Below are positions 1 through 6,837 of a stretch of 8,788 nucleotides of DNA, in pieces (position 1 is the first letter of the stretch; each line of letters opens with the position of its first letter). Below the pieces are notes generated by a model. The model worked only from the letters and a program-made list of their open reading frames with translations. It searched no databases and was not told the DNA's origin. This DNA is from JAKSUT01 sp045616505 (GTDB lineage Bacteria; Cyanobacteriota; Vampirovibrionia; Gastranaerophilales; Gastranaerophilaceae), in assembly GCA_045616505.1 (NCBI GenBank), contig JAZLGV010000100.1:1-8788 (forward strand). The letters run 5' to 3'. Made by a program: the position numbers and the translations under genes.

Positions 1-65
1 TCATTGAAAATTTGGTTTTGGTAGTAAACCATTTGTCCTGAACAAGCAATAGCGTTGTAACTCAT
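1..65 (-). CDS. 5' end of an unknown gene, truncated by the left window edge
   Basis: An ATG on the minus strand (complement of 63-65) opens 21 codons without a stop before the edge, beginning MSYNAIACSGQMVYYQNQIF. A good Shine-Dalgarno (AGAGGA, complement of about 73-78) sits some 7 bases upstream, which is the main support for a real start. The fragment is polar, with aromatic and Gln/Asn residues and one Cys, and has no signal peptide or recognised motif. It lies downstream of pilT on the same strand but beyond pilT's terminator, so it should have its own promoter within 66-177. That stretch is very AT-rich and I could not choose a convincing -35/-10 pair in it. Function unknown. Confidence 0.65.
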   Translation of the reverse strand, partial: MSYNAIACSGQMVYYQNQIFN

Positions 66-177
66 CTCTGTATCCTCTTTGTTATATCTCTCGTACTTAT
101 ATAAAGTTATTTTTGTTAAAAAAATTGCTTTTTTGTATATACTATTTGTAATATTTCTTAACATTTAAAATCCGCAT

Positions 178-205
178 AAAAAAAGAGAGGAAAACCCTCT
201 CTTTT
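178..205 (-). terminator. Intrinsic terminator of pilT
   Basis: A perfect 10-bp stem (181-190 with 196-205, core AGAGAGG/CCTCTCT) encloses a 5-base loop. Read on the minus strand it runs into seven consecutive T (complement of 178-184, partly overlapping the stem base). It begins 22 bases past the pilT stop codon. On the plus strand the tail is only four T within the stem, so it probably works mainly for pilT. Confidence 0.88.
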
Positions 206-227
206 ATAGAAATTTTATAAATTTTAA

Positions 228-1295
228 TTATTTACCAAGTGCACGTTTCAAATCATCAGGGTGAAGTGAACGAGCAATTGCATCTTCATAAGTAACTAAA
301 CCTTTTTTGTACAAGTCTGTCAAAGCCATTTCTAATGTTTGCATGCCTAAGTTTTGGTTCATTTGAATTGTTGAATAAATTTGTGCTGCTTTTGCTTCTC
401 TGATAAGGTTTGCAATAGCAGGTGTAACAATCATAATTTCTTGAGCCATTATACGACCATCTTTTGTACCGTCAGCTTGGATTTTTGGTAAAAGTGTTTG
501 AGCAAATACCGCAACAAGTGAAGAAGAAAGCTGAATTCTAACTTGTTGTTGTTGTCCTTCTGGGAATACGTCGATAATACGGTCAATAGTTTGGCTGGCA
601 GATGAGGTGTGAAGTGTACCGAATACCAAGTGACCTGTTTCAGCTGCTGTTAAAGCTAAGCTGATAGTGTCAAGGTCTCTCATCTCACCTACTAGAATGA
701 TATCTGGGTCTTCACGAAGTGCTGATTTAAGAGCATTTGCGAAAGAACGTGTATCTTGTCCAAGTTCTCTTTGGTGAACAATACTTTTTTTAGACTTGTG
801 AACGAATTCGACAGGGTCTTCAATTGTCAAAATATGTTCTGGTCTTGTTGAATTGATATAATCAATCATAGAAGCAAGTGTTGTAGATTTACCACTACCA
901 GTAGGACCTGTTACAAGAATTAAACCTCTAGGTCTATCAGCCATTTTTTGAACAATTGGTGGTAAGCCAAGTTTTTCAAAAGTAGGTGCTTTTGATTCGA
1001 TAACACGAAATGCAGCAGCATAATTACCTTTATCTTTATAGAAATTAACCCTAAAACGGCATAAGCCTTGAATACCGTATGAAAAGTCAAGCTCCCACTC
1101 CTGCTCAAGTTTTCTTCTTGATTCGTTAGAAAGCATTGGGAATAACAAAGCTTCTACATCATCAGGAGAAAGAGGCGGTTGATTTAATCTTTGTAGTTCT
1201 CCGTCAACACGTACAACAGGTGGTAAACCTGCAGAAATATGAAGGTCACTTCCTCCCATTTCTACTGTTTTTTCTAAAATTTCTTCTATTAGCAT
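228..1295 (-). CDS. pilT: Type IV pilus retraction ATPase PilT
   Basis: Hexameric cytoplasmic ATPase that drives depolymerisation (retraction) of type IV pili, giving twitching motility and often DNA uptake. The 355 residues match the usual PilT length. The N-terminal PAS-like domain carries the SDLHIS signature at 16-21. The ATPase core has Walker A GPTGSGKST (130-138), an Asp box around 156-163 (LTIEDPVEF), Walker B DPDIILVGEMRD (196-207) and a His box ending GTLHT (217-230). AIANLIRE at 293-300 matches the C-terminal AIRNLIRE motif needed for retraction, which favours PilT over the extension ATPase PilB. The start is supported by TGAGGT (complement of 1300-1305), 4 bases upstream. No other pilus gene is in the window. 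Its GC (38 and 45 percent in two counted 60-base lines) exceeds that of several neighbours, plausibly because of conserved sequence and codon selection. Confidence 0.97.
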   Translation of the reverse strand: MLIEEILEKTVEMGGSDLHISAGLPPVVRVDGELQRLNQPPLSPDDVEALLFPMLSNESRRKLEQEWELDFSYGIQGLCRFRVNFYKDKGNYAAAFRVIESKAPTFEKLGLPPIVQKMADRPRGLILVTGPTGSGKSTTLASMIDYINSTRPEHILTIEDPVEFVHKSKKSIVHQRELGQDTRSFANALKSALREDPDIILVGEMRDLDTISLALTAAETGHLVFGTLHTSSASQTIDRIIDVFPEGQQQQVRIQLSSSLVAVFAQTLLPKIQADGTKDGRIMAQEIMIVTPAIANLIREAKAAQIYSTIQMNQNLGMQTLEMALTDLYKKGLVTYEDAIARSLHPDDLKRALGK

Positions 1296-1398
1296 TAATA
1301 CCTCAATTCGATTTAATGTTCTTTATCACAAAAATTTTATAATAAAAATAAAAATTTTTCTATATTGTTACATAGTTTTAATAAAATTTATAAATTTG

Positions 1399-1427
1399 AT
1401 GACATTTAAAATTTTGTATTTTATTAT
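1399..1427 (+). promoter_or_regulatory. Candidate sigma-70 promoter for the 158-residue gene
   Basis: ATGACA (1399-1404) and TATTAT (1422-1427) are separated by 17 bases, and each matches the consensus at 5 of 6 positions. Transcription would begin near 1434, at the Shine-Dalgarno, leaving a leader of about 10 bases. That would exclude the upstream in-frame TTG/ATG codons at 1396 and 1399 as starts. The same two hexamers at the same spacing recur at 6786-6814 on the minus strand. The region is so AT-rich that chance matches are common. Confidence 0.4.
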
Positions 1428-1443
1428 ATTCATAGGAGAGGAA

Positions 1444-1920
1444 ATGGAAAATTCTATTTTAAAAGATAATAATAGTTTGACACCTTCTATTTTTAGAAGT
1501 GTTTTTTCAAATGAAAATGAAAGTTTTACATCACTTTCAACTGCTGCATTGCTTGCAAAGAGTGATGTTCCATATTCTCATAAAAAATTAGCTGATAATT
1601 ATGTGCTAATAAAAAAGATTTATAAATTTCACGTTTTACAAAGTAGAATTTCAAATCAAGAAGTTGCATTGTTAAAAAAATATGATTTGAATGTTTTAGA
1701 ATGTTCAACAATCAAACAAATTAACGAAGAACTTTCTTTCTTGAAAAAATGGGCTTATTCACAAAATGAAGAATTGCGTGAAGATGCTGATAAAATCATT
1801 GAAATTCGTGCAAAAGAATTGAAATATCTTGCTCCAAGTTCTTATGTAAATACTTCAAATGAAGTTTATGATGGTTATAGAGCTTTAGAAAAATATTTTG
1901 AAGAGATTTCAAATTTATAA
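1444..1920 (+). CDS. Unrecognised 158-residue soluble helical protein
   Basis: I do not recognise this family. The start at 1444 follows AGGAGAGG (1434-1441). The frame stays open upstream to 1396, but those codons lack a ribosome binding site and would add a short hydrophobic stretch that overlaps the likely promoter. From 1444 the protein is polar. Its first 40 residues are rich in Ser and Asn (LTPSIFRSVFSNENESFTSL), followed by charged, probably helical segments (KKLADNYVLIKKIYKF; LREDADKIIEIRAKELKYL) and a C-terminal helix ending in EEISNL. There is no signal peptide, membrane segment or metal-binding cluster. It lies divergent from pilT across an AT-rich 148-bp region and 94 bases before the next gene, with no strong terminator between them. 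It could be an adaptor or secreted-effector-like protein, but nothing in the sequence establishes this. Confidence 0.8.
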   Translation: MENSILKDNNSLTPSIFRSVFSNENESFTSLSTAALLAKSDVPYSHKKLADNYVLIKKIYKFHVLQSRISNQEVALLKKYDLNVLECSTIKQINEELSFLKKWAYSQNEELREDADKIIEIRAKELKYLAPSSYVNTSNEVYDGYRALEKYFEEISNL

Positions 1921-1964
1921 TTTTTTTGTTAATTATTTGTAATAAACTAGCAAAAATTGGCAAT

Positions 1965-1992
1965 TTTACACGAAAAAAAGTGTTTTTATACT
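1965..1992 (+). promoter_or_regulatory. Candidate promoter for the membrane protein gene
   Basis: TTTACA (1965-1970) and TATACT (1987-1992) are separated by 16 bases, and each matches the sigma-70 consensus at 5 of 6 positions. Initiation near 1999 would leave a leader of about 15 bases before the ATG at 2015. A small hairpin (ACAC/GTGT, 1968-1983) overlaps the spacer but is too short to be called a terminator. Confidence 0.4.
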
Positions 1993-2014
1993 TGTAGTGT
2001 AGTGTGAGTTTTTT

Positions 2015-2857
2015 ATGGCTGTTATTTTTAATAGTGCAAATTTAGTAAATCCCACATCTAAAACGAGTTTTCGTGGTAAATGTGTTGGTGTAAATAATGC
2101 CGATTTGAAACAGCCAGAAGCTCCTACAAAAGTTAAAGCAGGAGTTTTAGCTACAACTATTTTGGGGGTTGTGAGTGCAACTGCACTTTGCATGAAAGCT
2201 AAAGGCTTTAATATCTCAAATAAAGAAGGTATTTTAAATGGTCTTAAAAACCTTGAGTATGAAGGTTATGTAGTTCCTGCGATTGCTGCTGGTTCAATTG
2301 GCGGTGGATTGCTTGGCGGTGCTTTGTTTGATGATAAAAAGAATATGAAAGCAAAATTGAGAGAAGCTGCTATTCAAATGTTTGCAAACGTATTAATACC
2401 TTTATTCTGTGTTGAAAAATTAGGTGGTCTATTTAAAAGTAAAGTTAAAAATCCTATAATGAAAAAATTGAATTTGCCATTAACTGGTGAAAATTTACCT
2501 AAAAAAGCAAGAGTGGTAGCAAGTTTGTTTGATATTGGTTCTCTTGTTTTCTCTTTAGGCTCTGCCATGGTGCTTGGTAATAGAGCAACAAATTTGATGA
2601 ATGAAAAAATATACAATATTCGAGATGATAGAAGTTTAAAAGTTGCTGATTTGTCAGGTCACGTTGATGATTCTTGTCTTGCACTGTCAAGAGCCTTTGA
2701 TAAAACAAGTCCAATTGGTGCTGTTTCAGCAAAAGTTAGTAGAATAATTCCTGCAGCATTACTTGTTTGTGGATATTCTTCTGGTGTTGTTCAAGAATGG
2801 CCAGATGATGTTAAAGAGTCAAGAAAAGTTGATGCTTCTAAACCTTTTAGACTTTAA
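2015..2857 (+). CDS. Unrecognised multi-pass membrane protein with a glycine-zipper segment
   Basis: Family not recognised; 280 residues. The first 40 residues are polar, include TSFRGK at 17-22, and do not look like a classical signal peptide. Hydrophobic stretches lie at about 42-60, 86-105, 119-138, 166-188 and 243-260, suggesting four or five membrane passes. The second, AAGSIGGGLLGGALF (91-105), has the small-residue GxxxG-like pattern of glycine zippers, which pack helices or build oligomeric membrane assemblies. Basic loops (about 107-116 and 140-165) separate the segments, and the C-terminus is a charged tail of about 20 residues. The ribosome binding site is weak (GTGAG, 2004-2008). 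proB starts 51 bases downstream with its own promoter, so co-transcription is possible but not needed. No catalytic motif is visible; role unknown. Confidence 0.85.
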   Translation: MAVIFNSANLVNPTSKTSFRGKCVGVNNADLKQPEAPTKVKAGVLATTILGVVSATALCMKAKGFNISNKEGILNGLKNLEYEGYVVPAIAAGSIGGGLLGGALFDDKKNMKAKLREAAIQMFANVLIPLFCVEKLGGLFKSKVKNPIMKKLNLPLTGENLPKKARVVASLFDIGSLVFSLGSAMVLGNRATNLMNEKIYNIRDDRSLKVADLSGHVDDSCLALSRAFDKTSPIGAVSAKVSRIIPAALLVCGYSSGVVQEWPDDVKESRKVDASKPFRL

Positions 2858-2873
2858 TTTTAAAACTTTTTGT

Positions 2874-2901
2874 TTGAATTTTTCTTGATTTTATGTATAA
2901 T
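2874..2901 (+). promoter_or_regulatory. Promoter of proBA, predicted to give a leaderless transcript
   Basis: A perfect TATAAT (2896-2901) follows a weaker TTGAAT (2874-2879) after a 16-base spacer. The -10 element ends only 7 bases before the proB ATG at 2909, so initiation is expected at or within a base or two of the start codon. No Shine-Dalgarno lies before that ATG, which fits a leaderless message. Confidence 0.6.
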
Positions 2902-2908
2902 TTAAGCT

Positions 2909-4054
2909 ATGAATAGAGATTTGATTTTAAATGCTCAGAAAGTGGTTATTAAATTTGGTACAAACATTCTTACGAATGATGAAGGGCAAGTTTCACTTCC
3001 AAGAGTTTATTCTTTTATAGAAGATGTTTATAAACTAAAAAAAATGGGCAAAGATGTTATTCTTGTTACATCTGGTGCAGTTGGTTTAGGTAAAAAGAAA
3101 TTGGGTATTGATTCTACTGATGCAATTGCTATGAAACAAGCTTGTGCAGCGATTGGACAAAGTAAATTGATGTCAATTTATGAAAGTGGTTTTGAGCAAT
3201 ATAATCTTTTAGTGGCACAAATTTTATTAACAGAAGATGATTTTGCTTTAAGAAGAAAATATTTGAGTTTAAGAACAACATTAAATAAATTATTGGAATT
3301 GAATGTTATTCCGATTATCAACCAAAATGATACAGTTTCGGTTATTCAATTAGGTGATGAGTTAGAAGATATTGATGTTTGTTTTTCTGATAATGATAAA
3401 CTTTCAGCACTTGTAGCAAGTGAAATTAGTGCTGATTTATTATTAACTTTATCGGATGTTGATGGACTTTATGATTCAAATCCGAAAGAAAATCCAGATG
3501 CAAAAATTTTAAAAGTAGTTGAAAAACTTACTCCTGAAATTATGAATTATGGTTCATCTGCATCTGCAGGTGGTAGAGGTGGAATGAAAACAAAACTTGA
3601 AGCAGCAAGGCTTGTAACTCGTTCTGGTGGTACATCTGTTATTGCAAATGGTAAAATCCCGAATATTGTAAAAAAAGTTTTTTCTGGTGAAGATATCGGT
3701 ACAATCTTTTTACCTGATAAAGATATGTTATCAGGCAAACGTCGTTGGATTGGTTATGCAACTAATGTATTTGGTAAAATTTATGTTAATGAAGGTGCTA
3801 AAGATGCTATCATTAACCAACAAAAAAGTTTGTTACCAATTGGTGTCGTTCAAGTGAAAAATGAGTTTGATAAAGGTGAAGTTGTTTCAATTTTTGATGA
3901 GAATGGTCAAGAATTCGCTAGAGGTATTGCAAATTATAATTCTGATGATTGTAGAAAAATTATTGGTTCTCATTCGGATGATATTGAAGATAAAATCGGT
4001 CATAAAAACTACGATGCGATTATTACAAAAGACAATATTACAGTTTTAATATAA
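2909..4054 (+). CDS. proB: Glutamate 5-kinase ProB (with PUA domain)
   Basis: Cytoplasmic kinase that phosphorylates glutamate to glutamate-5-phosphate, the first and usually proline-inhibited step of proline synthesis. At 381 residues it is close to E. coli ProB (367). The amino-acid-kinase domain shows VIKFGTNIL (13-21, with the phosphate-binding Lys15), TSGAVGLG (54-61), INQNDTVS (137-144), FSDNDKLSALVA (159-170), LSDVDGLYDSNP (181-192) and the GGRGGMKTKLEAA segment (221-233). After the GKRRWIGY linker (276-283) comes a PUA domain to the C-terminus, as in the long bacterial form. The start is well fixed: an in-frame TAA at 2903-2905 lies just two codons upstream and the next Met is residue 46. 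There is no Shine-Dalgarno, and the -10 box sits directly upstream. proA follows after 18 bases. Confidence 0.97.
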   Translation: MNRDLILNAQKVVIKFGTNILTNDEGQVSLPRVYSFIEDVYKLKKMGKDVILVTSGAVGLGKKKLGIDSTDAIAMKQACAAIGQSKLMSIYESGFEQYNLLVAQILLTEDDFALRRKYLSLRTTLNKLLELNVIPIINQNDTVSVIQLGDELEDIDVCFSDNDKLSALVASEISADLLLTLSDVDGLYDSNPKENPDAKILKVVEKLTPEIMNYGSSASAGGRGGMKTKLEAARLVTRSGGTSVIANGKIPNIVKKVFSGEDIGTIFLPDKDMLSGKRRWIGYATNVFGKIYVNEGAKDAIINQQKSLLPIGVVQVKNEFDKGEVVSIFDENGQEFARGIANYNSDDCRKIIGSHSDDIEDKIGHKNYDAIITKDNITVLI

Positions 4055-4072
4055 GTAAATTGAAGGTTTAAT

Positions 4073-5320
4073 ATGGATTTATTTGAAATTGCAAAAAGTG
4101 CAAAGTTGGCTTCTATTAAGCTTGCAAATATGAAATCAGAAGATAAAAATTCTGCTTTACAAACTATTGCAGATGCTTTAGAAGATAATAAAGAAAATAT
4201 TTTAAACGCAAATGCAAATGATTTGAAAGAAGCAGAATTACTTGTTGAACAAGGAAAATTATTAAGAGCTGTATTTAACAGATTAAAGTTGGACGATAAT
4301 AAATTTCGTTCAATGGTTGATGGCGTAAGAGATTTGATAAAATTAGAAGATCCGATTAATAAATGTCTTTTAGCTCGTCAAATGGATAAAGATTTGAATT
4401 TGTATAAAATTTCTTGTCCAATCGGAGTTTTGGGGATAATTTTTGAGGCTCGTCCTGATGTTATTACACAAGTTATTTCGCTTGCAATAAAATCTTCTAA
4501 TGCTGTAATTTTGAAAGGTGGAAAAGAGGCTAAAAATACTAATATTGCTATTTTTGACACTATATTAAATGCGTTAGAAAGTATCAAAAAATTCCCAAAA
4601 TATGCTATTTCTCAAGTGTTTTCGCATGATGATGTTGATAAAATGCTTAAAATGAACGATTATATTGATTTAATTATCCCAAGAGGTAGTAATTCTCTAG
4701 TAAAATTCATTAAAGAAAATACTTCTATCCCTGTATTGGGGCATGCAGACGGCATTTGTCATATCTTTGTTGATGAAAAAGTTAGCTTAGATATGATTAC
4801 ACCGCTTATAATAGACTCTAAAACGCAATATCCAAGTGCTTGTAACTCTGTTGAAACATTGTTAATTCATAAAGATTTTGCATATAAGGATGAATTGTTT
4901 GAAAATCTAAAAAATTCAGATATTAAATTAGTTTTTGAACCAGAAAAATGGAATTTTGAATATGGTGATAAAATTTTGGCGGTAAAAATTGTTGAAAATA
5001 TTGAAGAAGCAATTTCTCATATCAATACTTTTGGTTCAGGTCATACCGATGCGATATATACCGATAATATTCAAAACGCAGAAATGTTCATGAATGAAGT
5101 AAATTCAGCAGGTGTATATTACAATGTTTCTACAAGATTTGCGGATGGATATAGGTATGGATTTGGTGCAGAAGTTGGTATTTCGACAAGCAAAACGCAC
5201 GCAAGAGGACCTGTAGGGTTAGAAGGACTTACGATTTATAAATATAAATTGTATGGAAAAGGACAAATTGTCAAAGATTATGTTGATGGTATTAAAAAAT
5301 TTAATCACAAAGATTTATAA
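4073..5320 (+). CDS. proA: Glutamate-5-semialdehyde dehydrogenase (gamma-glutamyl phosphate reductase) ProA
   Basis: Second enzyme of proline synthesis: NADPH-dependent reduction of the glutamyl-5-phosphate made by ProB to glutamate-5-semialdehyde, which cyclises for ProC. Its 415 residues are the normal ProA length. Signatures seen are IGVLGIIFEARPDVI (117-131), NAVILKGGKEA (143-153), IPRGSNSLVKFI (202-213), VLGHADGICHIFVD (221-234), the catalytic Cys257 in YPSACNSVET, STRFADG (353-359), GFGAEVGIST (363-372) and ARGPVGLEGLT (377-387). The start has GAAGGT (4062-4067) with a 5-base gap. The proB-proA spacing of 18 bases with no terminator indicates one transcript, ending at the strong hairpin immediately after the stop. 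No proC is present in the window. All key residues look intact. Confidence 0.98.
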   Translation: MDLFEIAKSAKLASIKLANMKSEDKNSALQTIADALEDNKENILNANANDLKEAELLVEQGKLLRAVFNRLKLDDNKFRSMVDGVRDLIKLEDPINKCLLARQMDKDLNLYKISCPIGVLGIIFEARPDVITQVISLAIKSSNAVILKGGKEAKNTNIAIFDTILNALESIKKFPKYAISQVFSHDDVDKMLKMNDYIDLIIPRGSNSLVKFIKENTSIPVLGHADGICHIFVDEKVSLDMITPLIIDSKTQYPSACNSVETLLIHKDFAYKDELFENLKNSDIKLVFEPEKWNFEYGDKILAVKIVENIEEAISHINTFGSGHTDAIYTDNIQNAEMFMNEVNSAGVYYNVSTRFADGYRYGFGAEVGISTSKTHARGPVGLEGLTIYKYKLYGKGQIVKDYVDGIKKFNHKDL

Positions 5321-5321
5321 T

Positions 5322-5356
5322 AAAAAGTCCTACAATATTTATTTGTAGGACTTTTT
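5322..5356. terminator. Bidirectional intrinsic terminator between convergent genes
   Basis: A perfect 14-bp stem (5322-5335 with 5343-5356, core AGTCCTACAA/TTGTAGGACT) has a 7-base loop. The plus-strand arm ends in five T followed by more T, and the minus-strand reading also ends in five T. It starts one base after the proA stop and ends 20 bases from the stop of the convergent gene at 5377, so it should end both transcripts. Confidence 0.93.
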
Positions 5357-5376
5357 ATTTTTATATGTATTTTGAA

Positions 5377-6759
5377 TTAATCTTCTTGTTTTTCTTCTTC
5401 CGCTTTTTCTGTTTTTTCTAACAAGAACCAAGTCATATCGCCATTTTGATTAAAGTTGTTATCTCCGTGATAATAGAAACCGTAATCAATAATTCTTAAA
5501 TCTGGATATTTTTTAAGCATATCACCTGCATAATCGTTTGTGGTTTGCTCAGAATTTGATTTGTCAAAACTTGATTTTACTGGTGAATAATAATCTGCAA
5601 TTAAAATATATTTGTTAGAAGCATCATATAATTTTTCGTATAGTTTTTCTAATTTATATGGTGCAATTCTTCTTAAAATACCTTTAATTATTGTTAAATC
5701 ACGTTTGTAATCTACTTTGTATTGTAAAATTGATTGATTATAAACATCTTTAACGAACTCATATTGGTTTAGAATTTCGGCAACTTTAATGTTTGATTCA
5801 ATACCTGAAATTTCGCATTTTGGCAAAAGTTTGTTTATAGCGATAATATCATTACCGATGTTGCAACCGAATTCAAGACAAGACTTCACATCTCTTGTGT
5901 TATTAATGATTTTTGACCAAATTGAGATGTTTGAAGCTAATAGCAATTCAAGTGCTGATTTATCAACATATTGATTGTAATAATCTTCTTCGTCTTCACT
6001 AAACTCTGAAGCTTCTTCTGTTGCGACTTTTGCAATTAATTCCATAGAATTGTCATCGCCATTTGCAGACATTATATTCTTTTCTTTTAATTCTTTTAAA
6101 ACTTTTGAATAAATTTCTGCTTTTCCCCAATCTTCTTCTGTATTTAGCAAGCATGTTTCGTTTTCTTCAACTTCAATATGTTCGCAAGAATCAGTTGTTA
6201 ATTTTTTAGTTTCTAACAATGTTTCTGTTTTTATCATATAGAATAATTCAGCATCTCTATAAAAAATATCTGAATTTATATCTTTGTTGCAGTATTCAAA
6301 CTCGTTGCTATTGCTGATTTTGAATGCTTTTGTTATATCGTAGTTGTATTTTACGATTGGAATTAAAGAATTTGATTTTGATATTTCAAGAATATCAACA
6401 GCGTTTCTTAATGTGTCTTTCTTTAAGTATGGGACACAAGGAAGTACGCAGCAAACATATTCAAATTCTTTGCCTTGTTCTTTGTATTTGTTAAGCGATT
6501 CAATTATAAATTCAGCTAATTTACCTTCATCTGAAATATCACAACTATCGCATTTGAAAGGAACGTTTGCGCCGTTTCCTTCTGCGATTTCGGCTATTTC
6601 ATCACTATCAGTAGATACAATAACTTCTTCAAACACATTAGATGAAACACAAGCATCTATTGCGTATGACAAAATTGGTTTGCCTAAAAATGTTTTTAAA
6701 TTTTTTCTTGGAATACTTTTACTTTTCCCTAACGCTGGTATAATTGCAACTATATTCAT
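5377..6759 (-). CDS. Fusion: PseF/NeuA-like cytidylyltransferase domain plus pseudaminic-acid-associated methylase-like domain
   Basis: A 460-residue two-domain protein. Residues 1-225 resemble CMP-pseudaminic/CMP-sialic acid synthetases: the nucleotide-binding start IIPALGKSKSIPRKN (6-20), EEVIVSTDSDEIAEIAE (44-60), DAELFYMI (169-176) and NTEEDWGKAE (206-215). An acidic linker (about 226-260) follows. Residues about 262-450 resemble the methylase family found in pseudaminic acid gene sets: SNISIWSKI (276-284), the SAM-binding LEFGCNIG (295-302), GIESN (319-323), YEKLYDASNKYILIADYY (374-391) and YPDLRIIDYGF (418-428). Several hallmark residues are changed (family consensus from memory). Leu10 stands where the CTP-binding Arg of ARxGSK is usual, the QPTSP-like motif reads LPCVP (106-110), and the usual DID metal site before TEEDW reads LLN (204-206). 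Activity is therefore uncertain. GAGG (complement of 6765-6768) supports the start. No strong internal ribosome binding site precedes the second domain. The C-terminus is a charged EKAEEEKQED tail. Confidence 0.85.
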   Translation of the reverse strand: MNIVAIIPALGKSKSIPRKNLKTFLGKPILSYAIDACVSSNVFEEVIVSTDSDEIAEIAEGNGANVPFKCDSCDISDEGKLAEFIIESLNKYKEQGKEFEYVCCVLPCVPYLKKDTLRNAVDILEISKSNSLIPIVKYNYDITKAFKISNSNEFEYCNKDINSDIFYRDAELFYMIKTETLLETKKLTTDSCEHIEVEENETCLLNTEEDWGKAEIYSKVLKELKEKNIMSANGDDNSMELIAKVATEEASEFSEDEEDYYNQYVDKSALELLLASNISIWSKIINNTRDVKSCLEFGCNIGNDIIAINKLLPKCEISGIESNIKVAEILNQYEFVKDVYNQSILQYKVDYKRDLTIIKGILRRIAPYKLEKLYEKLYDASNKYILIADYYSPVKSSFDKSNSEQTTNDYAGDMLKKYPDLRIIDYGFYYHGDNNFNQNGDMTWFLLEKTEKAEEEKQED

Positions 6760-6785
6760 AATATCCTCACATAAGTCTTTTTCTA

Positions 6786-6814
6786 ATAATACTATATTTG
6801 TTTGTTTGTGTCAT
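6786..6814 (-). promoter_or_regulatory. Candidate promoter for the cytidylyltransferase/methylase fusion
   Basis: On the minus strand ATGACA (complement of 6809-6814) and TATTAT (complement of 6786-6791) are 17 bases apart, with a CAAACAAACAAA run in the spacer. Initiation near 6779 would leave a leader of about 20 bases. The site lies in the 78-base gap after the oxidoreductase gene. No terminator is visible there, so read-through from upstream is also likely. Confidence 0.45.
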
Positions 6815-6837
6815 TACTGTAATATTATTGTTACAAT

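Noticed and set aside
1396..1443. In-frame TTG/ATG upstream extension of the 158-residue gene giving a hydrophobic N-terminus
   Set aside because: No ribosome binding site precedes 1396 or 1399, whereas AGGAGAGG stands 2 to 9 bases before the ATG at 1444; the extension overlaps the likely promoter.
1968..1983. Small hairpin ACAC/GTGT followed by T residues, a possible terminator after the 158-residue gene
   Set aside because: The stem has only four base pairs around an A-rich loop, and it overlaps the better-supported promoter of the next gene.
6760..6837. TGTAA/TTACA inverted repeat in the gap before the fusion gene as a terminator
   Set aside because: Stem of five mostly A-T pairs with no following T-run on the minus strand; it cannot be supported as a terminator.
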